Shown here piece by piece: positions 34,520 through 46,152 of a stretch of 54,689 bases of DNA. How positions within the stretch are numbered: the stretch's first letter is position 1; each line of letters starts with the position of its first letter. Below the pieces are notes generated by a model. It saw only the letters and a list, made by a program, of their open reading frames with translations, had not been told where the DNA came from and ran no database searches. A program made the position numbers and the translations under genes. Location: positions 1-54,689 of the forward strand of contig VGFU01000008.1 in the NCBI GenBank assembly GCA_016868755.1, in the 5' to 3' direction. Source of the DNA: Bacteroidota bacterium (GTDB taxonomy: Bacteria; Bacteroidota; Bacteroidia; Flavobacteriales; Schleiferiaceae).

Positions 34520-34595
34520 ATACTCGTTAATGGTTTCTTGTTCGCCGCCGCACGGACACCGGGTATTAGAAACGAGTAACTAGTTATCGGTTTAC
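34518..34595. repeat. Two short decayed heptamer stretches between ribF and rnr
   Basis: Directly at the ribF stop the sequence reads AGATACT-CGTTAAT-GGTTTCT-TGTTCGC (34518-34545), and near the rnr end GGGTATT-AGAAACG-AGTAACT-AGTTATC-GGTTTAC (34561-34595). Spacing is seven within each stretch, but the two are out of phase with each other by one base. They fill most of the 72-bp gap between convergent genes. Confidence 0.45.
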
Positions 34596-37015
34596 CGCCG
34601 CTTTTTCTTGGCCGAGGTTGTGTTCGGGCCCTTGCGGTGCCCTTTGCCGCCGCCTTTGCCCGAAGGTTTGCCGGAATTGCCGGAGCGTCCGCCGAATCCC
34701 GTAGAGCTCGACGACGAACCGCCAGGTTTGCGGGGGCTGCCCCAGCGGCTGCCGGCCTCGGTCGGACGGGTTTCGTCAAATTGTCCGCGCGTGGGGGCCG
34801 ACGAACGCCCCGAGGGTCGATCGCTGAAGCGGTCGCCGGAGGCTCCGCCCGAAGCGCGCGAAGACGCCACGCCAAAGTCAATCGTTTTGTGCACGATATC
34901 GACCTCCTTGACCACGATGCGCAGCGGGTCGCCCAGGCGAAACTCCTTGCCCCAGCGCTCGCCGACGAGGCAATGGCGCTCGGAATCAACGCTGTAGTAG
35001 TCGTCGCGGAACTCGCGCAGGCGCACCAGGCCCTCGCAGGCGGTCTCGGGAACCTCGACAAATACGCCCCAGTCGGTGACGCCCGAGATGATTCCGTCGA
35101 ACTGCTCGCCCACAAACTGCTCCATGTACACGGCCTGCATGTACTTGATCGACGAGCGCTCGGCGTCGGCGGCATTCTGCTCCCGCTGCGAACTGTGCTG
35201 GCAGAGTTCCTCAAGCGGGTCGGCCTTGGGCGACGGCTTGCCGTCGAGCGTGTCCTGCAGAAGGCGGTGCACCATCATGTCGGGGTAGCGGCGAATCGGC
35301 GACGTAAAGTGCGTGTAGTCGTCAAACGCGAGCCCGTAGTGCCCCACGTTTTGGGTGCTGTACACGGCTTTGGCCATGGTCCGCACCGTAAGCGTTTCAA
35401 GCATGTTGGCCTCGGGCGTGCCCTTGACCTGGCGCAGCAGGTCGTTGATCGAGCGGCGCACGTTGCCTGGGCTGTCGACCTGCATTTGGTAGCCGAGCGG
35501 ACGTACAAACTGGCTGAGGGCGATCAACTTCTCGGGGTCGGGCTGGTCGTGGATGCGGTAGACCATAGTGCGCGGAGCCTGCTTCGTTCGGGCGTTCGGC
35601 TTTTTTCCTCCAGCGAACTCCGCCACCTCGCGGTTGGCGAGCAGCATGAATTCTTCGATGAGCTTGTTCGAGTCTTTGGCCTCTTTCACGTAGGCTCCGA
35701 TCGGTTGGTTGTTGGCGTCGAGGCGGAACTTGACTTCGGCGCGGTCGAACGCGATGGCGCCGTCCTTCATGCGCTGGGCGCGGAGGGCCTTGGCCATGCG
35801 GTCCATGAGGCGGAGTTCCGAAGCAAGCGGATCGTCGTCGCCCTCGAGCACCGCCTGGGCCTCTTCGTAGGCAAATCGGCGGTCAGAATGGATCACCGTG
35901 CGCCCAAACCAGCGGTCGTGCACGGCCCCAGTCTCGTCCATGGCAAAAATGGCCGAAAACGTGAACTTGTCTTCGCGCGGACGCAGCGAGCAGACTTGGT
36001 TCGAGAGGATTTCGGGCAGCATCGGCACTACGCGGTCGACCAGGTAGACTGAAGTTGCGCGCTCGACGGCCTCTTGCTCGAGCAGGGTTCCGGGCCGCAC
36101 GTAGTAGGTGACGTCGGCGATGTGCACGCCCACTTCCCACAATCCGGTTTCGAGCGGACGAATGCTGAGCGCGTCGTCAAAATCTTTGGCGTCGACCGGG
36201 TCGATGGTGAAGGTCAAGGTCGTTCGCATATCGCGGCGGCGGGCGATTTCGAGCGGATCCAACACCAGCGGAATCCGCGCGGCCTCGGCCTCCACCTCGG
36301 CAGGGAAGTTCCAGGGCAACCCAAATTCCTCCATGATGGCGTGGATTTCGGTCTCGTGCTCGCCCCGTTCGCCGAGGATTTCGACCACGTTGCCCACCGG
36401 AGCGCGTTCGGCGTCGGTCCATTCCACGAGTTCGAGCACGACCATTTGGCCGGCCTCGGCTCCGCCTAAATTGGGTTTCGGAACAAAAAAGTCCCGCCCG
36501 ACTTTGCGTCCGTCGGTGAGAATAAAGGCACCCTGGGCGTGGGGCTGCACCTCGCCGACGTAGCGGCTGCGGGCGCGGTTGACGACTTCGACGACCTCGC
36601 CCTCAAACTTCTTGCCGGCCTTTTGGGGGTAAACAAGGACCTTGACGCGGTCGCCGCCAAAGGAACACCCGGTGCTGCCTTGGCGAATGTAGACGTCGTC
36701 CAAACCGGGGCCGCGCACGACGTAGGCGGCACCGCTCGAAATCAGTTCAATGGTCCCTGTGGCGTAGGCCAGTTCCATTTTTAGGCGGAATCCGTCGCCA
36801 TCAACCTGAATTTGGTTCGTGCGGGTCAAGATTTCGAGGGCGCTGGTTACCAAGCTTTTACCAGTCCGCTCGTTCATGCCCGTTTCAAACGCCAAGTCGG
36901 CGGCCGTGAATTTGCGCCCGGGGCGCTTTTGAAAAAATCGAAGCAATCGGTTGGCCAGCGAAACCGCGTCCATCGAGCGGTGTGCCTTATTAATCTTGGG
37001 TCCTTTTTTGGGCAT
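34592..37015 (-). CDS. rnr: Ribonuclease R
   Basis: The 807-residue 3'-5' exoribonuclease degrades structured RNA. Domains in order: an N-terminal winged-helix region (about 15-80), OB/cold-shock domains (about 80-240), the RNB catalytic domain with TIDPVDAKDFDDALSI (about 270-285) and HFTSPIRRYPDMMVHRLL, an S1 domain (EQFDGIISGVTDWGVFVEVPE) and a tail of about 100 residues rich in Gly, Ser, Arg and Lys ending KKKRR, likely disordered and RNA-binding. It is a single gene convergent with ribF and divergent from the ECF sigma gene. Confidence 0.96.
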   Translation of the reverse strand: MPKKGPKINKAHRSMDAVSLANRLLRFFQKRPGRKFTAADLAFETGMNERTGKSLVTSALEILTRTNQIQVDGDGFRLKMELAYATGTIELISSGAAYVVRGPGLDDVYIRQGSTGCSFGGDRVKVLVYPQKAGKKFEGEVVEVVNRARSRYVGEVQPHAQGAFILTDGRKVGRDFFVPKPNLGGAEAGQMVVLELVEWTDAERAPVGNVVEILGERGEHETEIHAIMEEFGLPWNFPAEVEAEAARIPLVLDPLEIARRRDMRTTLTFTIDPVDAKDFDDALSIRPLETGLWEVGVHIADVTYYVRPGTLLEQEAVERATSVYLVDRVVPMLPEILSNQVCSLRPREDKFTFSAIFAMDETGAVHDRWFGRTVIHSDRRFAYEEAQAVLEGDDDPLASELRLMDRMAKALRAQRMKDGAIAFDRAEVKFRLDANNQPIGAYVKEAKDSNKLIEEFMLLANREVAEFAGGKKPNARTKQAPRTMVYRIHDQPDPEKLIALSQFVRPLGYQMQVDSPGNVRRSINDLLRQVKGTPEANMLETLTVRTMAKAVYSTQNVGHYGLAFDDYTHFTSPIRRYPDMMVHRLLQDTLDGKPSPKADPLEELCQHSSQREQNAADAERSSIKYMQAVYMEQFVGEQFDGIISGVTDWGVFVEVPETACEGLVRLREFRDDYYSVDSERHCLVGERWGKEFRLGDPLRIVVKEVDIVHKTIDFGVASSRASGGASGDRFSDRPSGRSSAPTRGQFDETRPTEAGSRWGSPRKPGGSSSSSTGFGGRSGNSGKPSGKGGGKGHRKGPNTTSAKKKRR

Positions 37016-37134
37016 CTAGGCGGAATTCTTAGCTATTCAGGATCATCACTTGAGTAAAGGTCGCACAATTTTAGGCGGGCCGTGCAACCTTTGCGTTAAG
37101 GACGGCATCTTTTTACGGATTCGTTCCGCAGCAA

Positions 37135-37659
37135 GTGGAAGCATGGTACGCACACATTCACGGCGCTCTAAACGGCCGCCTGGATGCGCAGCGCGCACTC
37201 TATGAGGCGCTCGCGCCGAGGGTACTGCATACCTGCAAACGCTACTTCGTCGACGAAGCCGATGCTGAAGACGCTATGATACGCACGATGACCCAAATGT
37301 TCCACCAACTCGCGACGGTTCGAGAGCCCAAAGCCCTCCCGGCGTGGCTGCGCCGTACCGCCGTGAATGAGTGCCTGATGGAGCTGCGCCGCCGCAAGGC
37401 GGAATGGGTCGAACTCACCGATTTTCCCGAAACGGGTGCTTCGGCCACCGACGCACTGCACGACCGCGAGGCACTGTGGGCCCTGCTCCGCCAGCTGCCT
37501 GACGGGTACCGTACCGTCTTCAATATGTACGCACTCGAAGGCTACAGCCACGCCGATATCGCCGAACAGCTCGGGATTTCTGAGGCAACCAGCAAGTCCC
37601 AGTTGAGCCGCGCCCGCCAGTGGCTTCAGCGCCGTTTGGCTAACTTTAGTTTGCAATGA
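37135..37659 (+). CDS. ECF-type RNA polymerase sigma factor
   Basis: The 174-residue protein has region 2 (RALYEALAPRVLHTCKRYFVDEADAEDAMIRTMTQMF, about 18-55) and region 4 (LRQLPDGYRTVFNMYALEGYSHADIAEQLGISEATSKSQLSRARQWL, about 120-168), with the short linker typical of ECF sigma factors. It would direct RNA polymerase to envelope or stress promoters. The start is GTG 37135; no good alternative start is seen. It overlaps the next gene by four bases (ATGA), an arrangement usual for sigma/anti-sigma pairs. The 119 bp upstream hold an imperfect AACCTTTG at 37086-37093. Confidence 0.93.
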   Translation: MEAWYAHIHGALNGRLDAQRALYEALAPRVLHTCKRYFVDEADAEDAMIRTMTQMFHQLATVREPKALPAWLRRTAVNECLMELRRRKAEWVELTDFPETGASATDALHDREALWALLRQLPDGYRTVFNMYALEGYSHADIAEQLGISEATSKSQLSRARQWLQRRLANFSLQ

Positions 37660-38351
37660 GCCCGAAGGACCTCGATAAGCTGTTTCGCAATGCCCTCGGT
37701 GAAGGCCAAGCCACTCCGCGCCCTGAGGCATGGGCCCGAGTAGCTCATGGGTTGCCCCAAGTCCAGCGCAAGCGCCGCATCCTTTGGTGGCCCTACGCCG
37801 CGGCCGTATCAGTCGCCCTAGCCGCGGTCGGCACGTGGTGGATGACGCACTCGCGGCTAGAGGTCGCTCCAAGCCAGCAGCTCACAGCCAGCAACCAGCA
37901 GCTAGCCGCCAGCAACCGGCAACCAGCAACCAGCAACCAGCAGCTAGCCGCCAGCAACCGGCAACCAGCAACGAGTAACCAGTTGCCGCTAGCCGCGAGC
38001 AGCCACGGAAGTGCCGCCTTCGAGTTGGCCTTCTTGCCCCATATGGAGGCCGAATTGGGAGACGAGCGCGTTCCGTTGCTCGAGCGCCGAATAGCCCAGG
38101 CGGCGGTAGAAGCGGCTCCAGAATTTGCGCTGGCCCCCGAGGTTCCGCGCCGCAGGTATGCCCAATTAGCCGCAAGCGTGCAAAACGTTTGGGCGGCCGT
38201 TTCTGAATTCCGCGAGGCCGAAGTGCCCGTTGAAGTAACCGTTGAAGTGCACGTGCCAGCCGTGGTGCTTCAGCGCATTAATCAAACCCGAACGCTGGCA
38301 GAAAACCTCACGGAATCATGGTCAACTTTACCCTCAAGGCGGTCGCACTGA
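37656..38351 (+). CDS. Putative anti-sigma-like single-pass membrane protein with heptad repeat
   Basis: The 231-residue protein has a cytoplasmic N-terminus of about 40 residues (LDKLFRNALGEGQATPRPEAWARV, like the sigma-binding part of Bacteroidota anti-sigma proteins), one membrane helix (about 42-63, ILWWPYAAAVSVALAAVGTWW), then a periplasmic Ser/Asn/Gln/Pro/Ala repeat (residues about 73-112) encoded by the heptanucleotide array, then an unrecognised C-terminal part. Its four-base overlap with the sigma gene supports an anti-sigma role; no HCC zinc motif is present. It overlaps the outer-membrane protein gene by 34 bases. The role is inferred. Confidence 0.7.
   Translation: MSPKDLDKLFRNALGEGQATPRPEAWARVAHGLPQVQRKRRILWWPYAAAVSVALAAVGTWWMTHSRLEVAPSQQLTASNQQLAASNRQPATSNQQLAASNRQPATSNQLPLAASSHGSAAFELAFLPHMEAELGDERVPLLERRIAQAAVEAAPEFALAPEVPRRRYAQLAASVQNVWAAVSEFREAEVPVEVTVEVHVPAVVLQRINQTRTLAENLTESWSTLPSRRSH
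37872..37990. repeat. Heptanucleotide tandem array inside a coding region, 17 units
   Basis: Seventeen 7-bp units (AACCAGC, AGCTAGC, CGCCAGC, AACCGGC types) run in register, becoming degenerate toward 37990. A 43-bp stretch at 37888-37930 recurs exactly 42 bp later (37930-37972), a recent tandem duplication of six units that adds 14 codons and keeps the frame. In the protein it appears as a doubled 14-residue block. Confidence 0.93.
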
Positions 38352-39409
38352 CGGCCATTTTAGCATCGGCTGCGCCGCAACTTCGCGCCCAAGATGCCCC
38401 GCCGGCAATGCCTCAAGCTCCGGCTATGCCGCAAGCTCCGGCCGAGGCGCAATCCTCCGACAGCACGCAGTCCCGCGCCGCGCGCATGAGCGCCGAAATC
38501 GCTGCGGCCATTAGCGAGTACACCAAAGAAATGGCGGCGCTCGAAAAACAGATCCGCGACAAAGACATCACCAAAGAAGACGCGGAACGCCGCCGCAAAG
38601 AGCTTAACGACCGACTCGAAGAGCGTCTTGAGGCCATTGAAAGCATGGCCGAAGCCTGGGCCGACAACCTCGAGGAGTCGATCGAAACCCTCGAGCTGAA
38701 CTTGGGAGAAAACTTGAAGTTGAACATTGAGCCCGCGAAACCCAAGCGAAAAAAGTTCAAGAAGAAGCTAGATGGAATGGTCCTACTGGTCGGCTCAAAT
38801 ACGCTTTTGAATGTCCCGACAACGGACATAGCCTCAGCCGATCTGTATTCAGGGGATTGGAATTCGAGCAATCGGTCTTCGACGTTTGGGATATACTTCA
38901 CGAACCAACGTCGCTTAGGCCGCACGCCGTTGTGGGCTAAAAGCGGTTGGGGATTCACGGGATATACCTACGATTTTGGGCAAAAAATGCTCGCGGTTCC
39001 GCCGATGAACGGGGGTATTGCGTTGATTAGTCCGGCAAATTCGGTTGAGCTGCGTCGATCGAACTTGACCATGTCGTACTTCGAAGTCCCTTTGTCGCTG
39101 GTAATCAATCCGTCACGCCGTGGAAAAGGTTTGAGCTTTTCTGCTGGAGGCTTTACTGGAATTCGACTTGGAGGTACTCGCCAAATGGTATACCGGTCAG
39201 AGGGTATGGGTAGAGTAACCGAGACGACCAACGGGAATTTCTACGGGAGCCTGTTCAGCTACGGGCTTCAGGCCGAACTCGGCTTCCGTCGTTTCACCCT
39301 GGGGGTCCGTCAGAACTTTAACGAGCCTTTTGTAGTGCCCGCGACATGGTCCAGCACTCCTCCTCAGTTTTACAACGCCTCGGTGTTCGCCACCGTGCGC
39401 CTCTTTTAG
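38318..39409 (+). CDS. Secreted protein with coiled coil and C-terminal beta-barrel domain
   Basis: The 363-residue protein has a signal peptide (about 1-25, ending LRAQ), a Pro/Ala/Gln-rich stretch (PPAMPQAPAMPQAPAEAQ), a highly charged coiled coil (about 55-150, KDITKEDAERRRKELNDRLEERLEAIE), a Lys-rich joint (KPKRKKFKKK) and a C-terminal domain of about 210 residues with alternating aromatic and Gly strands that ends VFATVRLF like an outer-membrane barrel. The base composition drops in G+C from about 38760 on, where the barrel begins. It overlaps the anti-sigma-like gene by 34 bases, and may be a target or part of the sigma cassette. Function unknown. Confidence 0.75.
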   Translation: MVNFTLKAVALTAILASAAPQLRAQDAPPAMPQAPAMPQAPAEAQSSDSTQSRAARMSAEIAAAISEYTKEMAALEKQIRDKDITKEDAERRRKELNDRLEERLEAIESMAEAWADNLEESIETLELNLGENLKLNIEPAKPKRKKFKKKLDGMVLLVGSNTLLNVPTTDIASADLYSGDWNSSNRSSTFGIYFTNQRRLGRTPLWAKSGWGFTGYTYDFGQKMLAVPPMNGGIALISPANSVELRRSNLTMSYFEVPLSLVINPSRRGKGLSFSAGGFTGIRLGGTRQMVYRSEGMGRVTETTNGNFYGSLFSYGLQAELGFRRFTLGVRQNFNEPFVVPATWSSTPPQFYNASVFATVRLF

Positions 39410-39433
39410 GCCTTCGTTAAGGCAGGCCTAGGC

Positions 39434-39468
39434 AAGCGCCCCGCGGCTTCGGCTTGCGGGGCGTTTTT
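39434..39468 (+). terminator. Intrinsic terminator of the sigma/outer-membrane cassette
   Basis: The 8-bp G+C stem CGCCCCGC/GCGGGGCG, with further A-T pairs at its base and an 11-nt loop, is followed by T5. It lies 24 bp after the outer-membrane protein gene. Confidence 0.88.
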
Positions 39469-39495
39469 GCTTCATGGGCGCAACCTGGACCTAAC

Positions 39496-39524
39496 AAAAA
39501 ACCCCGAGCGCGAGCCCGGGGTTT
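39496..39524 (-). terminator. Intrinsic terminator of gdhA
   Basis: On the minus strand the stem AAACCCCG/CGGGGTTT (39499-39506 with 39517-39524) ends in a T-run of about six. It lies 25 bp after the gdhA stop, back to back with the plus-strand terminator before it. Confidence 0.85.
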
Positions 39525-39549
39525 CGATGATGCCGCGCTGCGGCAAAGC

Positions 39550-41996
<2,447 letters not shown>

Positions 41997-42013
41997 CCTT
42001 TGCGGTACGATAC

Positions 42014-42046
42014 AAAAAAAGCCCGAGGCGCAGGCCCCGGGCTTTT
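42014..42046. terminator. Bidirectional intrinsic terminator between thiL and lipoprotein gene
   Basis: A 9-bp stem AAAAGCCCG/CGGGCTTTT with an inner GGC/GCC is flanked by seven A on the left and four T on the right. It serves both convergent genes. Confidence 0.88.
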
Positions 42047-42066
42047 CAATTTATAGCGAACCCCGA

Positions 42067-42570
42067 TTACTTGATGAAGGTCACCTCTTGGGTCACGGTC
42101 TGAGAGCCCAGGTCGGGATCGTTGATCGTTTGCACGCTGCGCAGGCGCAAGCTAGTTTCCAAGAAGCTCAGGATCTCGTAGCCGGTTTTTTCCCCGTCAG
42201 CCGTGATGTAAAGCGAGTCGGGCGTTACGCCACCCCCATCGACGGCGTACCAGGTTCCAGAAATCGTGTCTTGCAAGTCCACACCAAACGAACCAACTGC
42301 GGTAGCATTCAGCACGGCGCGCACGTCCATATTCCATAAGATGCTTTGGGTGGCGTCTTCGTTGATACTCAAGTCCAACGTGTTGTTGGCGCGGATCAGC
42401 GAATCGGTGATGGTGAACGGAATAGCTCCCAGCGGCGAAGGAATCGTGCCGGACATGTTAAGGTCGCTGAGGTTCCAGGTTCCGGCCAAGCGCTCGTCAA
42501 GCGTGGGCTCAGGGCGGCACGAGGCCAGCGCGGCAACCGAGGCGAGGGCAAAAAATACGTTTTTGGTCAT
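42067..42570 (-). CDS. Lipocalin-like lipoprotein of unknown function
   Basis: The 167-residue protein has a lipoprotein signal peptide with lipobox LASC (Cys near residue 17), so it is anchored to a membrane. The mature part begins DERLAGTWNLSDLNMSG, like the G-x-W start of lipocalin-like domains, and then alternates strands and turns. The frame is open from 42609, but ATG 42570 gives the proper signal peptide. It stands alone between thiL and sdhB and ends at a shared terminator. No ligand or partner can be named. Confidence 0.78.
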   Translation of the reverse strand: MTKNVFFALASVAALASCRPEPTLDERLAGTWNLSDLNMSGTIPSPLGAIPFTITDSLIRANNTLDLSINEDATQSILWNMDVRAVLNATAVGSFGVDLQDTISGTWYAVDGGGVTPDSLYITADGEKTGYEILSFLETSLRLRSVQTINDPDLGSQTVTQEVTFIK

Positions 42571-42625
42571 GATCGGGTAGGTTAAAGCGCGGCATTCGGC
42601 AAAGCCCATGCCACGCGCGGCAAAA

Positions 42626-43372
42626 TTAGGCAGTAATGGAGGCTTTTAGGTACTCGCGGTTCATGCGGGCAATGTTCTCGATCGAGATACCCTTGGGGCA
42701 CTCGACCTCACACGCGCCGGTGTTGGTGCAGTTCCCAAAGCCTTCGAGGTCCATTTGGTGCACCATGTTGCGCACGCGGTCGGCGGCTTCGACTTGGCCT
42801 TGCGGAAGCAGCGCGAACTGGCTCACCTTGGCGCTGACAAACAGCATGGCGGAGGCGTTTTTGCAGGTCGCGACGCAGGCTCCGCACCCAATGCACGTGG
42901 CGGCGTCAAAGGCGGCGTCGGCGTCGTGCTTTTCGATGGGCGTTGCGTTGGCGTCGGGCAAGTTGCCCATGGTGTTCACCGAAACGTATCCACCCGCTTG
43001 AATAATGCGGTCAAACGCGCTGCGGTCGACCATCAAGTCGCGAACCACGGGGAACGCCTGGGCGCGCCAAGGCTCGATGGTGATGGTGTCGCCGTCGTTG
43101 AACTTGCGCATGTGCAGCTGGCAGGTGGTTACGCCGCGGTCGGGGCCGTGGGCCTCGCCGTTGATGAACATGGAACACATTCCGCAAATGCCTTCGCGGC
43201 AGTCGTGGTCAAAAACCACCGACTCCACACCTTGGGCGATGAGCTGCTCGTTGAGCACGTCCATCATTTCGAGGAACGACATGTCGGGCGAAATGTCGCG
43301 CACCTGGTAGGTGGCAAACGAGCCTTGGTCTTGGGCGTTTTTTTGGCGCCAAACTTTGAGCGTGAGGTTCAT
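42626..43372 (-). CDS. sdhB: Succinate dehydrogenase / fumarate reductase iron-sulfur subunit
   Basis: The 248-residue protein carries electrons from FAD to quinone through three clusters. The 2Fe-2S ligands are in [21 protein letters not shown] followed by a further Cys (TTCQL); the 4Fe-4S and 3Fe-4S ligands are in [11 protein letters not shown] and [15 protein letters not shown]. It begins at an ATG overlapping the sdhA stop by one base (TAATG), so translation is coupled. The gene order is sdhC-sdhA-sdhB on the minus strand. Confidence 0.96.
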   Translation of the reverse strand: MNLTLKVWRQKNAQDQGSFATYQVRDISPDMSFLEMMDVLNEQLIAQGVESVVFDHDCREGICGMCSMFINGEAHGPDRGVTTCQLHMRKFNDGDTITIEPWRAQAFPVVRDLMVDRSAFDRIIQAGGYVSVNTMGNLPDANATPIEKHDADAAFDAATCIGCGACVATCKNASAMLFVSAKVSQFALLPQGQVEAADRVRNMVHQMDLEGFGNCTNTGACEVECPKGISIENIARMNREYLKASITA

Positions 43373-45381
43373 TACTTGTAGGAGCGGGTTACGAGTTTAA
43401 CGTTTTCAAACACCAAATCTTCTTTGTGCAGCGTGGCTTTTCCGGGGTCATTGTCGGTGAATTCCCAGGCCGAAACAAAGGCGAATTGGTCGTCTTGGCG
43501 AAGGGCTTCGCCGTCCTCAGACTGGTATTCTTCGCGGAAGTGTCCGCCACACGACTCTTCGCGGGTCAGTGCGTCGAGGGCCATGAGCTCGGCGAGTTCC
43601 ATGAAATCGGCTACGCGGTTGGCCTTGTCGAGTTCGGGGTTCATCTCCATCATTCCGCCGAGGACCTTGACGTCGCGGTAGAATTCTTCGCGAAGGGCGC
43701 GGATTTCGGCGATGGCGGTTTTCAAGCCGGCCTCGTTGCGGGCCATTCCGATCTTGTCCCACACGATTTTACCGAGGCGGCGGTGGAAGACCTCAACCGG
43801 CGTAGAGCCCTTTGCGTTGAGGAAGCCTTCAAAGCGAGCACGCGCGGCGTTCTCGGCCTCAGCAAACTCGGGGAGGTCGGTCGAAATCGATCCGGTGCGG
43901 ATGTCGTCGGCCAAAAAGGTTCCGACGGTGTACGGAAGCACGAAGTAGCCGTCGGACAAGCCCTGCATGAGGGCCGATGCGCCGAGGCGGTTCGCGCCGT
44001 GGTCTGAGAAGTTGGCTTCGCCCGCCACAAAGAGTCCGGGAACCGTCGACATCAGGTTGTAGTCGACCCAAAGTCCGCCCATGGTGTAGTGCACTGCGGG
44101 GTAAATCTTCATCGGGGTCACGTACGGATTCTCGTCGGTGATCTTCTCGTACATCTGAAAGAGGTTGCCGTACTTTGATTCCACCAACTTGGTTCCCATG
44201 GCGCGGATTTCAGCCTCCGAGGCATTGGGCATGCCTTTGAGGTTGGCTTGCTCTTGCCCGTAGCGCATAATGGCGGCCGAGAAGTCGAGGTAGACGGCCT
44301 CGCCGGTCTTGTTGACGCCGTATCCGGCGTCGCAGCGCTCTTTGGCTGCGCGTGAGGCGACGTCGCGCGGAACCAGGTTTCCGAACGCCGGGTAGCGGCG
44401 CTCGAGGTAGTAGTCGCGCTTCTCTTCGGGGAGGTCGGTGGGCTTCAAGCGGCCATCACGGATCGCCTTGGCGTCTTCGAGCTCTGCCGGAACCCAAATG
44501 CGGCCGTCGTTGCGAAGCGACTCAGACATCAGCGTAAGCTTAGACTGCGATTCGCCGCTCACCGGAATGCAGGTGGGGTGAATTTGCGTGAAGCAGGGGT
44601 TGGCAAAAAAGGCGCCTTTTTTGTGGGCCTTCCAGGCTGCGGTCACGTTGGAACCCATGGCGTTGGTGCTCAAGTAGAACACGTTGCCGTATCCCCCTGA
44701 CGCGATGATCACGGCGTGGGCGCTGTGGCGCTCGAGTTCGCCGGTCACGAGGTTGCGGGCGATGATTCCGCGGGCCTTGCCGTCGACGACGACGAGGTCG
44801 ACCATTTCGTGGCGGGCATACATTTTCACGCGGCCCTTGGCCACCTGGCGCTCGAGGGCGGAGTAGGCTCCGAGCAGCAGCTGCTGGCCGGTCTGGCCCT
44901 TGGCGTAGAAGGTGCGGCTCACCTGCACCCCGCCGAACGAGCGGTTGTCGAGCAAGCCACCGTAGTCGCGGGCAAAGGGAACTCCTTGGGCCACGCACTG
45001 GTCGATGATGCTGGCCGACACTTCGGCGAGGCGGTGCACGTTGGCCTCGCGGCTGCGGTAGTCGCCGCCCTTGACGGTGTCGTAAAAGAGGCGGAATACC
45101 GAGTCGCCGTCGTTTTGGTAGTTTTTGGCGGCGTTGATTCCGCCCTGGGCGGCAATCGAGTGGGCGCGACGCGGTGAGTCTTGAAAGCAGAAGGCCTTGA
45201 CGTTGTAGCCGAGCTCGGCGAGCGAGGCGGCGGCAGAAGAGCCGGCGAGGCCGGTTCCGACCACGATGACGTCGATGCGGCGCTTGTTCGCCGGGCTAAC
45301 CAGCGGAATCGTGCCCTTGTGCTTGGTCCACTTTTCAGAAACGGGCCCTTCGGGAATGCGGGAATTCAATTTGCTAGACAT
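43372..45381 (-). CDS. sdhA: Succinate dehydrogenase / fumarate reductase flavoprotein subunit
   Basis: The 669-residue subunit oxidises succinate to fumarate with covalent FAD. It shows [22 protein letters not shown] (FAD-binding), the [21 protein letters not shown] segment with the FAD-linked His, the active-site region [20 protein letters not shown], and [28 protein letters not shown] frame extension to 45597 runs into sdhC in another frame and has no family similarity; ATG 45381, 11 bp after the sdhC stop, is chosen. It overlaps sdhB by one base. Confidence 0.96.
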   Translation of the reverse strand: MSSKLNSRIPEGPVSEKWTKHKGTIPLVSPANKRRIDVIVVGTGLAGSSAAASLAELGYNVKAFCFQDSPRRAHSIAAQGGINAAKNYQNDGDSVFRLFYDTVKGGDYRSREANVHRLAEVSASIIDQCVAQGVPFARDYGGLLDNRSFGGVQVSRTFYAKGQTGQQLLLGAYSALERQVAKGRVKMYARHEMVDLVVVDGKARGIIARNLVTGELERHSAHAVIIASGGYGNVFYLSTNAMGSNVTAAWKAHKKGAFFANPCFTQIHPTCIPVSGESQSKLTLMSESLRNDGRIWVPAELEDAKAIRDGRLKPTDLPEEKRDYYLERRYPAFGNLVPRDVASRAAKERCDAGYGVNKTGEAVYLDFSAAIMRYGQEQANLKGMPNASEAEIRAMGTKLVESKYGNLFQMYEKITDENPYVTPMKIYPAVHYTMGGLWVDYNLMSTVPGLFVAGEANFSDHGANRLGASALMQGLSDGYFVLPYTVGTFLADDIRTGSISTDLPEFAEAENAARARFEGFLNAKGSTPVEVFHRRLGKIVWDKIGMARNEAGLKTAIAEIRALREEFYRDVKVLGGMMEMNPELDKANRVADFMELAELMALDALTREESCGGHFREEYQSEDGEALRQDDQFAFVSAWEFTDNDPGKATLHKEDLVFENVKLVTRSYK

Positions 45382-45392
45382 GTGCGGCAAGC

Positions 45393-46067
45393 TTAAACGT
45401 TGGGCGAAATCAAGACGTACAGGGGAATCAGCGCGAAGGCTCCGCACACCACCACGGCAAACGCGCGACCCACGAACTGAACGATGGGGGTGTAGGTGGG
45501 GTGCGTCCAGCCCATCGTTTGAAAGGCGGACTGGAATCCGTGCCAAAGGTGAAACCCGAGGGCGACCATAGCGATTACATAAAAAGCGGTGTACCAAACT
45601 TGCTCAAAGGCGGCGGTGGTAATCGTGAAGAGGTCTTTGTTGCCGTTGGCGTCGAGACCGAGGGTTCCGAAGTGCATTTCGAACCAAAAGCTCTTCATGT
45701 GCACCAGAATAAACAGCAGGGTGAAGATGCCGAGCAGGGCCATGTTGCGCGATGCCCATCCGGCGTTGGCGGCGCCGTTGTAGGTGCCGTAGGCCACGGG
45801 GCGGGCAGCGCGGTTTTGGCGAGCCAGCGCGATGCCGTCGGCGGCGTGCAGCACAATCGAGGCATAAAGCAGGTAGCTCACGATTTTAATCGGCGGAAAG
45901 CTCGTCATGAACGCCGCGTAGGCGTTGAAATCTTCGCCCGTCCCAAAGACGATGGCCAAGTTTCCGAGCAGGTGGACTACGAGAAACGTAATCAAAAAGA
46001 GGCCCGTCAGGGCCATCCAGTACTTGCGGGCCAGCGACGACCCAAACAATCCGCGTTTCGATGCCAT
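45393..46067 (-). CDS. sdhC: Succinate dehydrogenase cytochrome b subunit (one-piece type)
   Basis: The 224-residue membrane anchor has five hydrophobic helices and the Bacteroidota cytochrome b558 pattern: [28 protein letters not shown] (His near residue 27), [37 protein letters not shown], and the last pair [22 protein letters not shown]. The histidines in these helices are the heme b ligands. It passes electrons to menaquinone. It heads the sdhCAB operon and has TACCTTTG 22 bp upstream. Confidence 0.95.
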   Translation of the reverse strand: MASKRGLFGSSLARKYWMALTGLFLITFLVVHLLGNLAIVFGTGEDFNAYAAFMTSFPPIKIVSYLLYASIVLHAADGIALARQNRAARPVAYGTYNGAANAGWASRNMALLGIFTLLFILVHMKSFWFEMHFGTLGLDANGNKDLFTITTAAFEQVWYTAFYVIAMVALGFHLWHGFQSAFQTMGWTHPTYTPIVQFVGRAFAVVVCGAFALIPLYVLISPNV

Positions 46068-46089
46068 ATTGATGTGACTTTGGTGGGAT

Positions 46090-46097
46090 CAAAGGTA
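46090..46097 (-). promoter_or_regulatory. -7 element TACCTTTG before sdhCAB
   Basis: On the minus strand TACCTTTG lies 22 bp before the sdhC ATG, predicting a leader of about 18 nt. Confidence 0.6.
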
Positions 46098-46139
46098 GGG
46101 GTCAAACGGCCTCTTACCAATCCGTAACAGCGCGAGCCG

Positions 46140-46147
46140 TACCTTCG
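46140..46147 (+). promoter_or_regulatory. -7-like element TACCTTCG before the aminopeptidase gene
   Basis: TACCTTCG lies five bases before the ATG at 46153. The same octamer precedes the genes at 14928 and 53677. Confidence 0.5.
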
Positions 46148-46152
46148 TTCGC

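Noticed and set aside
34637-36052. A 471-codon plus-strand frame opposite rnr.
   Set aside because: It is antisense to the catalytic and S1 domains of RNase R, low in motif content, and spans several real domain borders.
45382-45597. N-terminal extension of sdhA.
   Set aside because: It overlaps sdhC in another frame and lacks any family similarity.
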